Source of the DNA: CAZQYC01 sp964597495 | Lineage (GTDB): Bacteria; Pseudomonadota; Gammaproteobacteria; Steroidobacterales; Steroidobacteraceae | Reading direction: 5' to 3' | Assembly: GCA_964597495.1 (NCBI GenBank) | Contig: CAZQYC010000118.1 | Location: forward strand, 1 to 9,502 | Length of the DNA stretch: 9,502 bases | Shown: positions 1 through 6,754 of the stretch, one piece after another | How positions within the stretch are numbered: position 1 is the stretch's first letter | Layout of the letters: each line of letters starts with the position of its first letter | Translations under genes and position numbers: made by a program | Notes under the pieces: model-generated | What the model was told of the DNA's origin: nothing | Database searches by the model: none | What the model saw: the letters and a program-made list of their open reading frames with translations, nothing else

Positions 1-1421
1 TTCGGAATATCGATCGCCAACTTGTCCGCATTGAGCGCCGCTTCGTGCATGGCTTCCGACAGCGTCGGATGCGCATGCATCGTTCGCTGCAGATCCTCGG
101 TGCTCGCAGAGTACTCCATGGCAAGCACGGCTTCGGCAATCAACTCGCCGGCCATCGGTCCGATGACATGCACGCCGAGAATTTCGTCGGAATCCTTGTC
201 GGCGATCACTTTGCAGAAACCGTTGGCCGCTTCCATCGCGCGCGCGCGACCGCTTGCCAAGAACGGGAACGATCCTACTTTGTAAGCCCTGCCCGACTCC
301 TTCACTTGTTCCTCGGTTAAACCCACCCACGCGATTTCCGGCGCGGTATAGATCACGGACGGCACCAGGTCGTAATTCACCTCACCCATCTTGCCGGCAA
401 TCAAATCGGCGACGACGACACCTTCTTCCTTGCCCTTGTGCGCCAGCATCGGACCGCGCACCGCATCGCCGATCGCCCACACGTTCGGCACAGCGGTTCG
501 GCACTCGTGATCCACTTTGATGAAGCCGCGTTCGTCCAACTCGACGCCGGCACCTTCACCGAACAACTCCAGGGTATACGGCCGGCGTCCAATGGCCACG
601 ACGACTTTCTCGACCGCGACGGACTGATTGCCTTTCGCGTCGGTGAATTGCAGCAGCACGCCGTCCTTCGATTTTTCGCAGCCGGTCACTTTCGCGCCGA
701 GGCGGATGTCGAAACCTTGCTTTTGAAAGTGCCGCAGGGCTTCTCGCGAGACCGCGGCATCGGCCGTCGGAAGAAATTTATCGAGCGCTTCGAGCACGAT
801 GACCTCGGCACCGAGCCGGCGCCATACGCTGCCAAGCTCCATGCCGATGACGCCCGCGCCGATCACGCCCAACTTTTTTGGGACCTCGCTGAATTCGAGC
901 GCCCCCCATGAATCGACGACGTGCGTACCGTCGAACGGCACGCTTCGCAATTGCGTGGGCACCGAACCCGAGGCCAGGACGACATGTTTCGCCGTCAGCG
1001 TTTGCTTCGTCCCGTCCTTGCTCGTGAACTCCACTTGGTTGCCTTTGAGCAACTTCCCGTGTCCTTGCAGCGGCGTCACTCCGGCGGACTTGAACAACGC
1101 GAGAATTCCCATCGTCGATGCCTTGACGATCTTGCCCTTGCGAGCCTGCATCGCCGCCACATCCATTTGCACCGCGCCAGTCGAAATACCGTGCGCCGCG
1201 AATTCGGTCTGCGCGCGATGATAAAGCTCCGAAGATTCAAGCAACGCCTTCGAAGGAATGCATCCCGCGTTCAAACACGTGCCGCCGAACGCATACGTAC
1301 CGTCGCGGTTCTGCCACTCGTCGATGCACGCGACGCGCAATTTATTCTGGCCCGCGCGAATCGCGCAGGGATACCCGGCCGGACCGCCGCCAATGACGAT
1401 GACATCGAATTCAGTGGACAT
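1..1421 (-). CDS. lpdA: Dihydrolipoyl dehydrogenase (E3), C-terminus cut by window edge
   Basis: FAD-dependent disulfide oxidoreductase that re-oxidises the dihydrolipoyl arm of E2 and passes electrons to NAD+. My translation from the ATG at 1421 gives 473 uninterrupted residues ending ...DKLAIDIP at the edge; family members are about 475 residues, so only a few are missing. Visible motifs: N-terminal FAD-binding GGGPAG (residues 11-16); redox disulfide GGTCLNAGCIPSK with C49 and C54; second dinucleotide fold GAGVIGMELG (188-197) for NAD; FAD-contacting AIGD (316-319); catalytic pair H451 and E456 in HAHPTLSE. A stretch of about 5 extra residues before the active cysteines, relative to E. coli, resembles what I recall of betaproteobacterial forms. 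The start is supported by GGAG five bases upstream (complement of 1427-1430). It follows sucB, so it most likely serves 2-oxoglutarate dehydrogenase, and may also serve other lipoyl complexes. The 16 bases upstream lead straight into the assembly gap, so its own promoter cannot be judged. Confidence 0.96.
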   Translation of the reverse strand, partial: MSTEFDVIVIGGGPAGYPCAIRAGQNKLRVACIDEWQNRDGTYAFGGTCLNAGCIPSKALLESSELYHRAQTEFAAHGISTGAVQMDVAAMQARKGKIVKASTMGILALFKSAGVTPLQGHGKLLKGNQVEFTSKDGTKQTLTAKHVVLASGSVPTQLRSVPFDGTHVVDSWGALEFSEVPKKLGVIGAGVIGMELGSVWRRLGAEVIVLEALDKFLPTADAAVSREALRHFQKQGFDIRLGAKVTGCEKSKDGVLLQFTDAKGNQSVAVEKVVVAIGRRPYTLELFGEGAGVELDERGFIKVDHECRTAVPNVWAIGDAVRGPMLAHKGKEEGVVVADLIAGKMGEVNYDLVPSVIYTAPEIAWVGLTEEQVKESGRAYKVGSFPFLASGRARAMEAANGFCKVIADKDSDEILGVHVIGPMAGELIAEAVLAMEYSASTEDLQRTMHAHPTLSEAMHEAALNADKLAIDIP

Positions 1422-1437
1422 GGAAACTCCGTTAGCC

Positions 1438-1537
1438 NNNNNNNNNNNNNNNNNNNNNNNNNNNNNNNNNNNNNNNNNNNNNNNNNNNNNNNNNNNNNNN
1501 NNNNNNNNNNNNNNNNNNNNNNNNNNNNNNNNNNNNN
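1438..1537. other. Assembly gap (100 N)
   Basis: A run of exactly 100 N, the conventional placeholder for a scaffold gap of unknown size. The bases on its left end in TAGCC (1433-1437) and those on its right begin with TAGCC (1538-1542), and the right flank is a CTAG-rich repeat. The assembly therefore probably broke in a repeat. The true length of the sucB-lpdA spacer is unknown. Confidence 0.97.
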
Positions 1538-1595
1538 TAGCCGCTAGCTACTAGCCAGAATCGGAAAGATTTTTCTGGCTAGCTGCTAGCGGCTA
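1538..1595. repeat. 23-bp near-perfect inverted repeat after sucB
   Basis: The left arm 1538-1560 and right arm 1573-1595 are reverse complements at 21 of 23 positions, with a 12-base loop (1561-1572). The loop could pair further (AATC 1559-1562 with GATT 1569-1572). In sucB transcripts this forms a long stem 16 bases after the TAA stop (1611-1613). No U-run is visible on the lpdA-proximal side before the gap, so it is not a textbook intrinsic terminator. It could be an mRNA-stabilising or processing stem between sucB and lpdA, or one unit of a dispersed palindromic repeat. The structure is plain in the sequence; any role is inference. Confidence 0.75.
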
Positions 1596-1604
1596 GTAGC
1601 TAGC
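1538..1604. repeat. CTAG-rich heptanucleotide tandem repeat
   Basis: The bases read as seven-base units. The left block is TAGCCGC, TAGCTAC, TAGCCAG (1538-1558). The right block is GGCTAGC, TGCTAGC, GGCTAGT, AGCTAGC (1577-1604). The invariant core is TAGC/CTAG with two variable positions per unit. Six CTAG tetramers fall within 67 bases; by eye I found only one other in the window (5729-5732). CTAG is generally under-represented in proteobacterial genomes, so the density is striking. The array continues to the edge of the N block and probably into it. It lies in the spacer after the sucB stop codon and codes for nothing I can support. Confidence 0.8.
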
Positions 1605-1610
1605 GACTTC

Positions 1611-2831
1611 TTATAATTGCAACAACAACCGCGACGGATCCTCGAGCGCTTCTTTGATCGCGACCAGGAATTGCACGGATTCGCGACCGTCGACGATGCG
1701 GTGGTCGTAGGTCAGCGCCAAGTACATCATGGGGCGAATTTGCACCTGGCCGTTGATGGCCATCGGACGTTCTTGAATCTTGTGCATGCCCAGAATCGCC
1801 ACTTGCGGCGGATTCAAAATCGGCGTGGACATGAGGGAACCGAACACGCCACCGTTGGTGATGGTGAAGGTGCCGCCGCTCAATTCTTCGAGCGTGATCG
1901 ATCCGTCGCGGGCGCGTGTCGCCGCGCTGCCGACCGACGATTCGATTTCCGAGAAACTCATGTTCTCGGCATTGCGCAGCACGGGGACCATCAAACCGCG
2001 CTCGGTCGAGACGGCCACGCCAATGTCGTAGAACTCGTGGTAAACGATATCGTTGCCGTCGAGCGACGCATTGACGGCCGGAAAGCGACGCAGCGCCTCG
2101 ATAGCCGCCTTCACGAAGAAGGACATGAAACCGAGTTTGACGCCGTGCGCTTTCTCGAACTTATCTTTGTAACGGCTGCGGATTTCGTTGATCGCCGTCA
2201 AATCCACCTCGTTGAACGTGGTAAGCATGGCAGCCGTTGCCTGCGCCTGCACCAAGCGTTCGGCGACGCGAGCGCGCAAACGCGTCATCGCGACGCGTTG
2301 TTCCGTACGGGCACCGGCCGGTGCGAGGACCGGAGCAACCGGTTTAGCTGCCGACTTCGGCGCTTGGACCGCAGCCGGTGCATTCGCAGCAGGTTTCGCC
2401 ATGTGCTGGATGACGTCGGCCTTGGTGATCCGGCCGTCTCTTCCGGTCGCCGCAATTTGCCCAGCGTCCAATTTGTGTTCTTCGACCATGCGCCGCGCGG
2501 CGGGTCCCGACTTGTCGGCGGCGGCCGGCGCATCGCTCTTAGCAGCAGGTTTCGGAGCTGCAGCAGCTTGCTTGGCAATGACGACTCCCGCGGCACCTTC
2601 TTCGAGAACCGCAAGCACTTGTCCGCTGGTCACGGTGGCGCCATTCGCCACTCTCAATTCCTTGATCACCCCACCTGCCGGCGCGGGAACTTCCAGCACC
2701 ACTTTGTCCGTTTCGAGGTCCACCAAATTTTCATCGCGTGTCACCGCATCGCCAGGCTGCTTGTGCCAAGCCACCAGCGTCGCATCGGCGACGGATTCCG
2801 GCAATTGCGGGACTTTAACTTCGATGCTCAT
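1611..2831 (-). CDS. sucB: 2-oxoglutarate dehydrogenase E2, dihydrolipoyl succinyltransferase
   Basis: Core acyltransferase of the 2-oxoglutarate dehydrogenase complex: its lipoyl arm collects the succinyl group from E1 and transfers it to CoA. The 406 residues show the usual order. A lipoyl domain covers about 1-78, with lipoyl-lysine K43 in ETDKVVLEVPA and the E2o-type signature LPESVADATL. An Ala/Pro/Lys-rich linker follows, then the peripheral subunit-binding domain (about 108-144, PAARRMVEEHKL to ADVIQHM), a second Ala/Pro linker, and the catalytic domain (about 178-406) with YDHRIVDGRE containing catalytic H377 and D381. The single lipoyl domain and VPQLPESVADATL indicate E2o rather than pyruvate dehydrogenase E2. 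The start at 2831 lies 27 bases after the sucA stop, with a modest AGAGA-type ribosome site. It is clearly co-transcribed with sucA. Length is close to E. coli SucB (about 405). No damage seen. Confidence 0.97.
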   Translation of the reverse strand: MSIEVKVPQLPESVADATLVAWHKQPGDAVTRDENLVDLETDKVVLEVPAPAGGVIKELRVANGATVTSGQVLAVLEEGAAGVVIAKQAAAAPKPAAKSDAPAAADKSGPAARRMVEEHKLDAGQIAATGRDGRITKADVIQHMAKPAANAPAAVQAPKSAAKPVAPVLAPAGARTEQRVAMTRLRARVAERLVQAQATAAMLTTFNEVDLTAINEIRSRYKDKFEKAHGVKLGFMSFFVKAAIEALRRFPAVNASLDGNDIVYHEFYDIGVAVSTERGLMVPVLRNAENMSFSEIESSVGSAATRARDGSITLEELSGGTFTITNGGVFGSLMSTPILNPPQVAILGMHKIQERPMAINGQVQIRPMMYLALTYDHRIVDGRESVQFLVAIKEALEDPSRLLLQL

Positions 2832-2858
2832 GTCGTGATCTCTATTTATTTATAAAGC

Positions 2859-5771
2859 TTAGGCTTTCTTAGCGACGGGTGGAGTGAACCGCAACGTCTG
2901 GGTATGGCGCATGGTCTCCTCCGAGCGGTCGGCGCGCAGAGCGGCGTCGACGAGTTCGGCTTGTTGCTCAGCGTGCATCTTGGCAATGCCGGTCGCCGGC
3001 GCCGCCGCGGGCGCACGACCCGAGTACAACAATTGATCTTTGGAGGAAAGCGGTTCCTGCAAGCGATGCCGAATTTGATACCAGGCGCCCTGATTTTGCG
3101 GCTCTTCCTGGCACCACACCACGTCGCGCGCATTCGGATACTTCGCGATGACAGCTTTGTATTCTTCGATCGGGAACGGGTATAGCTGCTCGATGCGAAC
3201 GATGGCGACATCGTGCAGGCCCAAACTGCGGCGCGCTTCGAGCAAATCGAAAAATACCTTGCCGGAACAAAACACCACGCGCTTGACCTTGGCGGTGTCG
3301 ATGTCGTCGATTTCGTCGATGACGTTATGGAAGGTGCCGCGAGCTAAGTCTTCGAGCGGCGACACCGATAGCTTATGACGCAGCAGGCTCTTGGGCGTCA
3401 TGACGATCAACGGCTTGCGCAAGGACCGTCGCATTTGCCGGCGCAGCATGTGGAACATCTGAGCCGGCGTCGACGGCACGCAAATTTGCATGTTGTTTTC
3501 GGCGCTGAGCTGCAGGAACCGCTCAAGCCGAGCGGACGAGTGTTCCGGGCCCTGGCCTTCATACCCGTGCGGCAAGAACAAAGTCAGTCCGCAAACGCGG
3601 CCCCACTTGGATTCGCCCGAGCTGATGAATTGATCGATGACGACTTGCGCGCCGTTGGCGAAATCGCCGAACTGCCCTTCCCAAATCGTGAGGCAATTCG
3701 GATCGGTCGTGGAGAATCCGTACTCGAATCCCAGCACGGCCTCTTCCGAGAGCAGCGAATCGATGACGGTGAAACGCGGCTGACTGGGCGCGATGTTCTT
3801 GAGCGGAATATACCGGTTGCCGCTGGTTTGATCGTGCCACACGGCGTGGCGGTGAAAGAACGTGCCCCGGCCGCTATCCTGGCCGCAAATGCGCACTTCG
3901 TAGCCTTCGGTCAGCAAGCTCGCATACGCCAGGTTCTCGGCACAGCCCCAGTCGAGCTGCATTTGCCCGCCCAGCATCTTCTCGCGATCTTGGACGATCT
4001 TGGCGACTTGCCGATGCAGCGTAAAATTTTCTGGCACGGTCGTGAGCTTGCCGCCCAATTCCCGCAGCGACTCCACTTTCACGCCGGTTTGAACCTGCTC
4101 GTTCCAATCGGCGCGCGCGTACTTGCTCCAATCGACGGTATGTTGGTTGCCGATCAGGCCGAGCGAGCGTTTCGCCTGCGTCTTGCCTTCATCGAGTTCG
4201 CGCCGATACTGCTCGACCAGTGCGTCGGCGTCGGCGGACGTAATGACGCCTTCCGCTGCCAAGCGTTCCGCATACCGCGCGCGCGTCGTCGGAAATTGGC
4301 GAATGAGCTGATACATCATCGGCTGCGTGGCTGCCGGTTCGTCCGCCTCGTTGTGACCGAGACGTCGATAGCAAACCAAGTCGATGACCACGTCCTTATG
4401 AAAGAGCATGCGATATTCGAGAGCGAGGCGCGTCACGAACAGAACGGCTTCCGGGTCTTCGCCGTTTACGTGGAAGATGGGGGCCTCGATCATTTTGGCC
4501 GGATCGCTGCAATAAAGCGTCGAACGCGTGTCGCGCGGATCGTGCGTCGTGAAGCCCACCTGGTTGTTGATGATGAGATGCACCGTGCCGCCCGTGTAGA
4601 ACCCACGCGCCTGCGACAGCTGCAACGTCTCCATGATGACACCCTGGCCCGAGAAGGCGGAGTCGCCGTGAATCAAGATCGGAATGACCTTATCGCCAGG
4701 GGTATCGTTACGGCGCTGTTGCCGCGCACGCACCGATCCTTCGACCACCGGATTGACGATCTCCAGGTGCGAGGGATTGAACGACAGCGCAACGTGAATA
4801 TTGCCGCCGGGCGTACCGATGTCGACGGAGAAACCCTTGTGGTACTTGACGTCGCCGGAACCCTGCATGTGGTTCACGTCGTACTTGCCTTCGAACTCGG
4901 AGAACAAAGCCTGCGGCGACTTGCCGACGACGTTGACCAAGACGTTCAAACGCCCGCGGTGCGCCATCCCGATAACGATTTCTTCCACGCCGCGCATGCC
5001 CGCCTGCTGAATCAAGTCGTCGACCATTGGAATTAAGCTATCGCCGCCCTCCAGCGAAAATCTTTTCTGCGCCGGGTAACGCGTCGCGAGATAGCGCTCC
5101 AATCCTTCCGCCGCCGTCAGTTGCCACAGCAGCGTCTTGCGCTCTTCCACGGAGAAATGCTGGCGCATGCGTCCGTCTTGAAAACGCTCCTGCAGCCACA
5201 GCCGTTCCCGCGACGCAGACACGTGCGCGAACTCGGCGCCGATCTTGCCGCAGTAGATGTGCTTAAGCTGCGCAACCGTATCGCGAAGCTTTTGGCGCTT
5301 GGGGATCGATTCGGTACGGCTGCCAGTAAAGAACTCGATGTCGAGATCGGCCTCCGACAAACCGAAGTGCTTCAGCTCCATCACTTCCGGAACCGGGCGC
5401 ACCATCATGCCGAGCGGGTCGATATCGGCCAGCAAGTGGCCTCGATTGGCGTAGACCTGAATCAAACGCGATACGGCGCCCTGCTTCGCCGACGCACTCT
5501 GCGCCAGCGCTTCGGCGGCGGGAGCGCCCGGAATACGCAGCTCGCGTGCGCGTTTCGCGACGGCATCGCGAATCGGACCGTGGGCTACGTCCGCATTGCT
5601 GCTCGAACTCTCGTGCGCCAACGTGGCGAAGTAGTCGCGCCAGCGAAGGTCAACCGACGAAGGATCGGCGAGAAATTGTTCGTACAGCGATTCGAGATAA
5701 GCCTCATTGCCCGCGCCCATGATGGAATCTAGGGGCGTCGAGTCGAGCAGGGCTCGTCGAGATGTGCTCAT
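2859..5771 (-). CDS. sucA: 2-oxoglutarate dehydrogenase E1 component (decarboxylating)
   Basis: Thiamin-diphosphate enzyme that decarboxylates 2-oxoglutarate and succinylates the E2 lipoyl arm, the committed step of the complex. The 970 residues are slightly longer than E. coli SucA (933). Order: N-terminal E2-docking segment (about 12-50, AYLESLYEQFLADP); substrate-site H271 in MAHRGRLNVL; ThDP/Mg motif beginning HGDSAFSGQG (368-377, D370) and closing at INNQVGFTT (401-409); GHNEADEPA (472-480); transketolase-like pyrimidine domain (about 608-800) with SGRGTFFHRHAV, FANGAQVVIDQF and GYEGQGPEHSSARLER; C-terminal domain with QEEPQNQGAWY (888-898). The C-terminus has about 20 extra residues ending in VAKKA. 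The ATG at 5771 lacks a clear Shine-Dalgarno. An internal ATG at residue 18 has none either, and the longer start keeps the docking region intact. First gene of the suc operon, about 220 bp downstream of rlmB. Confidence 0.97.
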   Translation of the reverse strand: MSTSRRALLDSTPLDSIMGAGNEAYLESLYEQFLADPSSVDLRWRDYFATLAHESSSSNADVAHGPIRDAVAKRARELRIPGAPAAEALAQSASAKQGAVSRLIQVYANRGHLLADIDPLGMMVRPVPEVMELKHFGLSEADLDIEFFTGSRTESIPKRQKLRDTVAQLKHIYCGKIGAEFAHVSASRERLWLQERFQDGRMRQHFSVEERKTLLWQLTAAEGLERYLATRYPAQKRFSLEGGDSLIPMVDDLIQQAGMRGVEEIVIGMAHRGRLNVLVNVVGKSPQALFSEFEGKYDVNHMQGSGDVKYHKGFSVDIGTPGGNIHVALSFNPSHLEIVNPVVEGSVRARQQRRNDTPGDKVIPILIHGDSAFSGQGVIMETLQLSQARGFYTGGTVHLIINNQVGFTTHDPRDTRSTLYCSDPAKMIEAPIFHVNGEDPEAVLFVTRLALEYRMLFHKDVVIDLVCYRRLGHNEADEPAATQPMMYQLIRQFPTTRARYAERLAAEGVITSADADALVEQYRRELDEGKTQAKRSLGLIGNQHTVDWSKYARADWNEQVQTGVKVESLRELGGKLTTVPENFTLHRQVAKIVQDREKMLGGQMQLDWGCAENLAYASLLTEGYEVRICGQDSGRGTFFHRHAVWHDQTSGNRYIPLKNIAPSQPRFTVIDSLLSEEAVLGFEYGFSTTDPNCLTIWEGQFGDFANGAQVVIDQFISSGESKWGRVCGLTLFLPHGYEGQGPEHSSARLERFLQLSAENNMQICVPSTPAQMFHMLRRQMRRSLRKPLIVMTPKSLLRHKLSVSPLEDLARGTFHNVIDEIDDIDTAKVKRVVFCSGKVFFDLLEARRSLGLHDVAIVRIEQLYPFPIEEYKAVIAKYPNARDVVWCQEEPQNQGAWYQIRHRLQEPLSSKDQLLYSGRAPAAAPATGIAKMHAEQQAELVDAALRADRSEETMRHTQTLRFTPPVAKKA

Positions 5772-5817
5772 TGTTGGTGCGAGAGGGGTTCGAATTGGCG
5801 ATTTAGCGCACTGAAAG

Positions 5818-5831
5818 TAAACAATTGTTCA
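5818..5831. promoter_or_regulatory. Palindrome upstream of sucA, possible operator
   Basis: A perfect 10-bp palindrome AACAATTGTT (5820-5829) sits in a longer imperfect one (TAAACAATTGTTCA, 12 of 14 symmetric). It is 46 to 60 bases upstream of the sucA start codon, in the leader or just downstream of the likely promoter. Overlapping it, CTGAA (5811-5815) and TTCAG (5828-5832) are also reverse complements. The position fits an operator or a leader hairpin. I do not recognise it as the site of a specific regulator. Confidence 0.35.
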
Positions 5832-5851
5832 GTATGGAAAAAACGGCGCGT

Positions 5852-5882
5852 AGTTTAACGTATCAAGGCATAAAAATGACAA
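5852..5882 (-). promoter_or_regulatory. Candidate sigma-70-like promoter for sucA-sucB-lpdA (weak)
   Basis: On the minus strand TTGTCA (complement of 5877-5882, 5 of 6 to the -35 consensus) is followed after a long 19-base spacer by TAAACT (complement of 5852-5857, 4 of 6). Shorter spacings give poorer -10 matches. The surrounding 80 bases are the most AT-rich part of the 5772-5992 spacer, as expected for a promoter. The rest of that spacer, next to the rlmB stop, holds a short palindrome at 5938-5949 without a U-run and nothing else I can name. Confidence 0.25.
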
Positions 5883-5992
5883 AGACCGGTGCAATGTTTG
5901 AAAAGGCAATGAGGATTCCATCACGCTGCTCAGCATCCGAGGCCCCTCGCCGCAATCTTCACCTGTATGACCGCCTATATGAAATGACCGGC

Positions 5993-6754
5993 TCAAGTTG
6001 TCGGGCGACTTCGTTGTCGTAGCGCCTCATATAAGACAATTCCTGTGGCGACCGAAACGTTGAGGCTTTCAACGACGCCGGCCATCGGAATCGAAACCAG
6101 TAGATCGCAGTGTTCGCGAGTCAAGCGACGCATCCCGCCCCCTTCTGCTCCCATGACCACGACCATCGGCCCTTTTAGGTCAGCCGCGAATAACGACGTT
6201 TTGGCCTCATCGTCGGTACCCACCAACCACAGCCCTCGCTCTTTCAACCACTTAAGCGTCCGTGAAAGATTGACGACCTGAATGAGCGGCACCGTTTCGG
6301 CGGCACCGGAGGCCACCTTGCGAACGGTCGCCGATAATCCAGCGGCTCGATCGCGCGGCACGATCACGCACGCGGCACCGGCGGCATCGGCCGTGCGCAG
6401 ACAAGCACCCAGATTGTGAGGGTCTTGAACGCCATCAAGCACGAGCACTAACGGATTCGGGCCCACGCGTTCCAACACTTCATCGAGAGCGCCTTCACCC
6501 AAGGTCCCGCTCGCCTGAAGCGATGCGATCGCTCCTTGATGGGCTTCTCCATTCGCTCTCTGATCCAGTTCGCGCGCGGAACGATGTTCGACCTTCACGT
6601 CGCGTGCGGCAGCGAGTTTGATCAACGCCTCGATGCGCGCATCGTTGCGGCCGGACTGCAACCATACTTCCACGACTCGATGCGCGTGTTTGTCGAGAAC
6701 CGTGCGCACGGCGTGAATACCGAATACCAAATTGGCCAAGCGGGTATCGCTCAT
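5993..6754 (-). CDS. rlmB: 23S rRNA (guanosine(2251)-2'-O)-methyltransferase RlmB
   Basis: SPOUT-family (TrmH/SpoU) enzyme that methylates the ribose 2'-OH of G2251 in the peptidyl-transferase P loop of 23S rRNA using S-adenosylmethionine. The 253 residues comprise an N-terminal substrate-binding domain (about 8-80, starting LVFGIHAV) and a C-terminal trefoil-knot domain with all three SPOUT motifs: DPHNLGACLRTADAAGA (111-127), MGAEGGGMRRLTREHCD (201-217) and SLNVSVATGIVLYEALR (230-246). These match E. coli RlmB (243 residues) almost word for word. The start is the ATG at 6754 inside the ATGA overlap with the rnr stop. The frame stays open further upstream, but that part overlaps rnr and does not resemble the family. 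The four-base overlap suggests translational coupling to rnr. The gene ends in TGA at 5993-5995. Confidence 0.96.
   Translation of the reverse strand: MSDTRLANLVFGIHAVRTVLDKHAHRVVEVWLQSGRNDARIEALIKLAAARDVKVEHRSARELDQRANGEAHQGAIASLQASGTLGEGALDEVLERVGPNPLVLVLDGVQDPHNLGACLRTADAAGAACVIVPRDRAAGLSATVRKVASGAAETVPLIQVVNLSRTLKWLKERGLWLVGTDDEAKTSLFAADLKGPMVVVMGAEGGGMRRLTREHCDLLVSIPMAGVVESLNVSVATGIVLYEALRQRSRPTT

Noticed and set aside
238..250. CG-alternating run, possible Z-DNA or repeat
   Set aside because: It is coding sequence for the conserved GRARAM segment of Lpd and simply reflects GC-rich codon choice.
438..911. Plus-strand open frames opposite lpdA
   Set aside because: The minus strand encodes an intact dihydrolipoyl dehydrogenase through the whole region.
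1538..1604. CTAG repeat considered as a CRISPR array
   Set aside because: Units are seven bases with no unique spacers; there is no cas gene nearby.
1538..1610. Inverted repeat considered as a standard intrinsic terminator for sucB
   Set aside because: No U-run follows the stem in the direction of transcription before the gap, and lpdA continues the operon downstream.
1617..2855. Plus-strand open frame (412 codons) mirroring sucB
   Set aside because: Antisense shadow of sucB with no recognisable domain; sucB carries all expected lipoyl and catalytic motifs.
3375..5036. Long plus-strand open frame (553 codons) opposite sucA
   Set aside because: It lies entirely within the well-supported sucA gene, has Arg/His/Asp-rich low-sense composition and no family motif. 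Long antisense frames are expected in GC-rich genes.
5825..6022. Small plus-strand open frame (65 codons) between sucA and rlmB
   Set aside because: No ribosome site, no recognisable motif, and it runs into the end of rlmB on the other strand.
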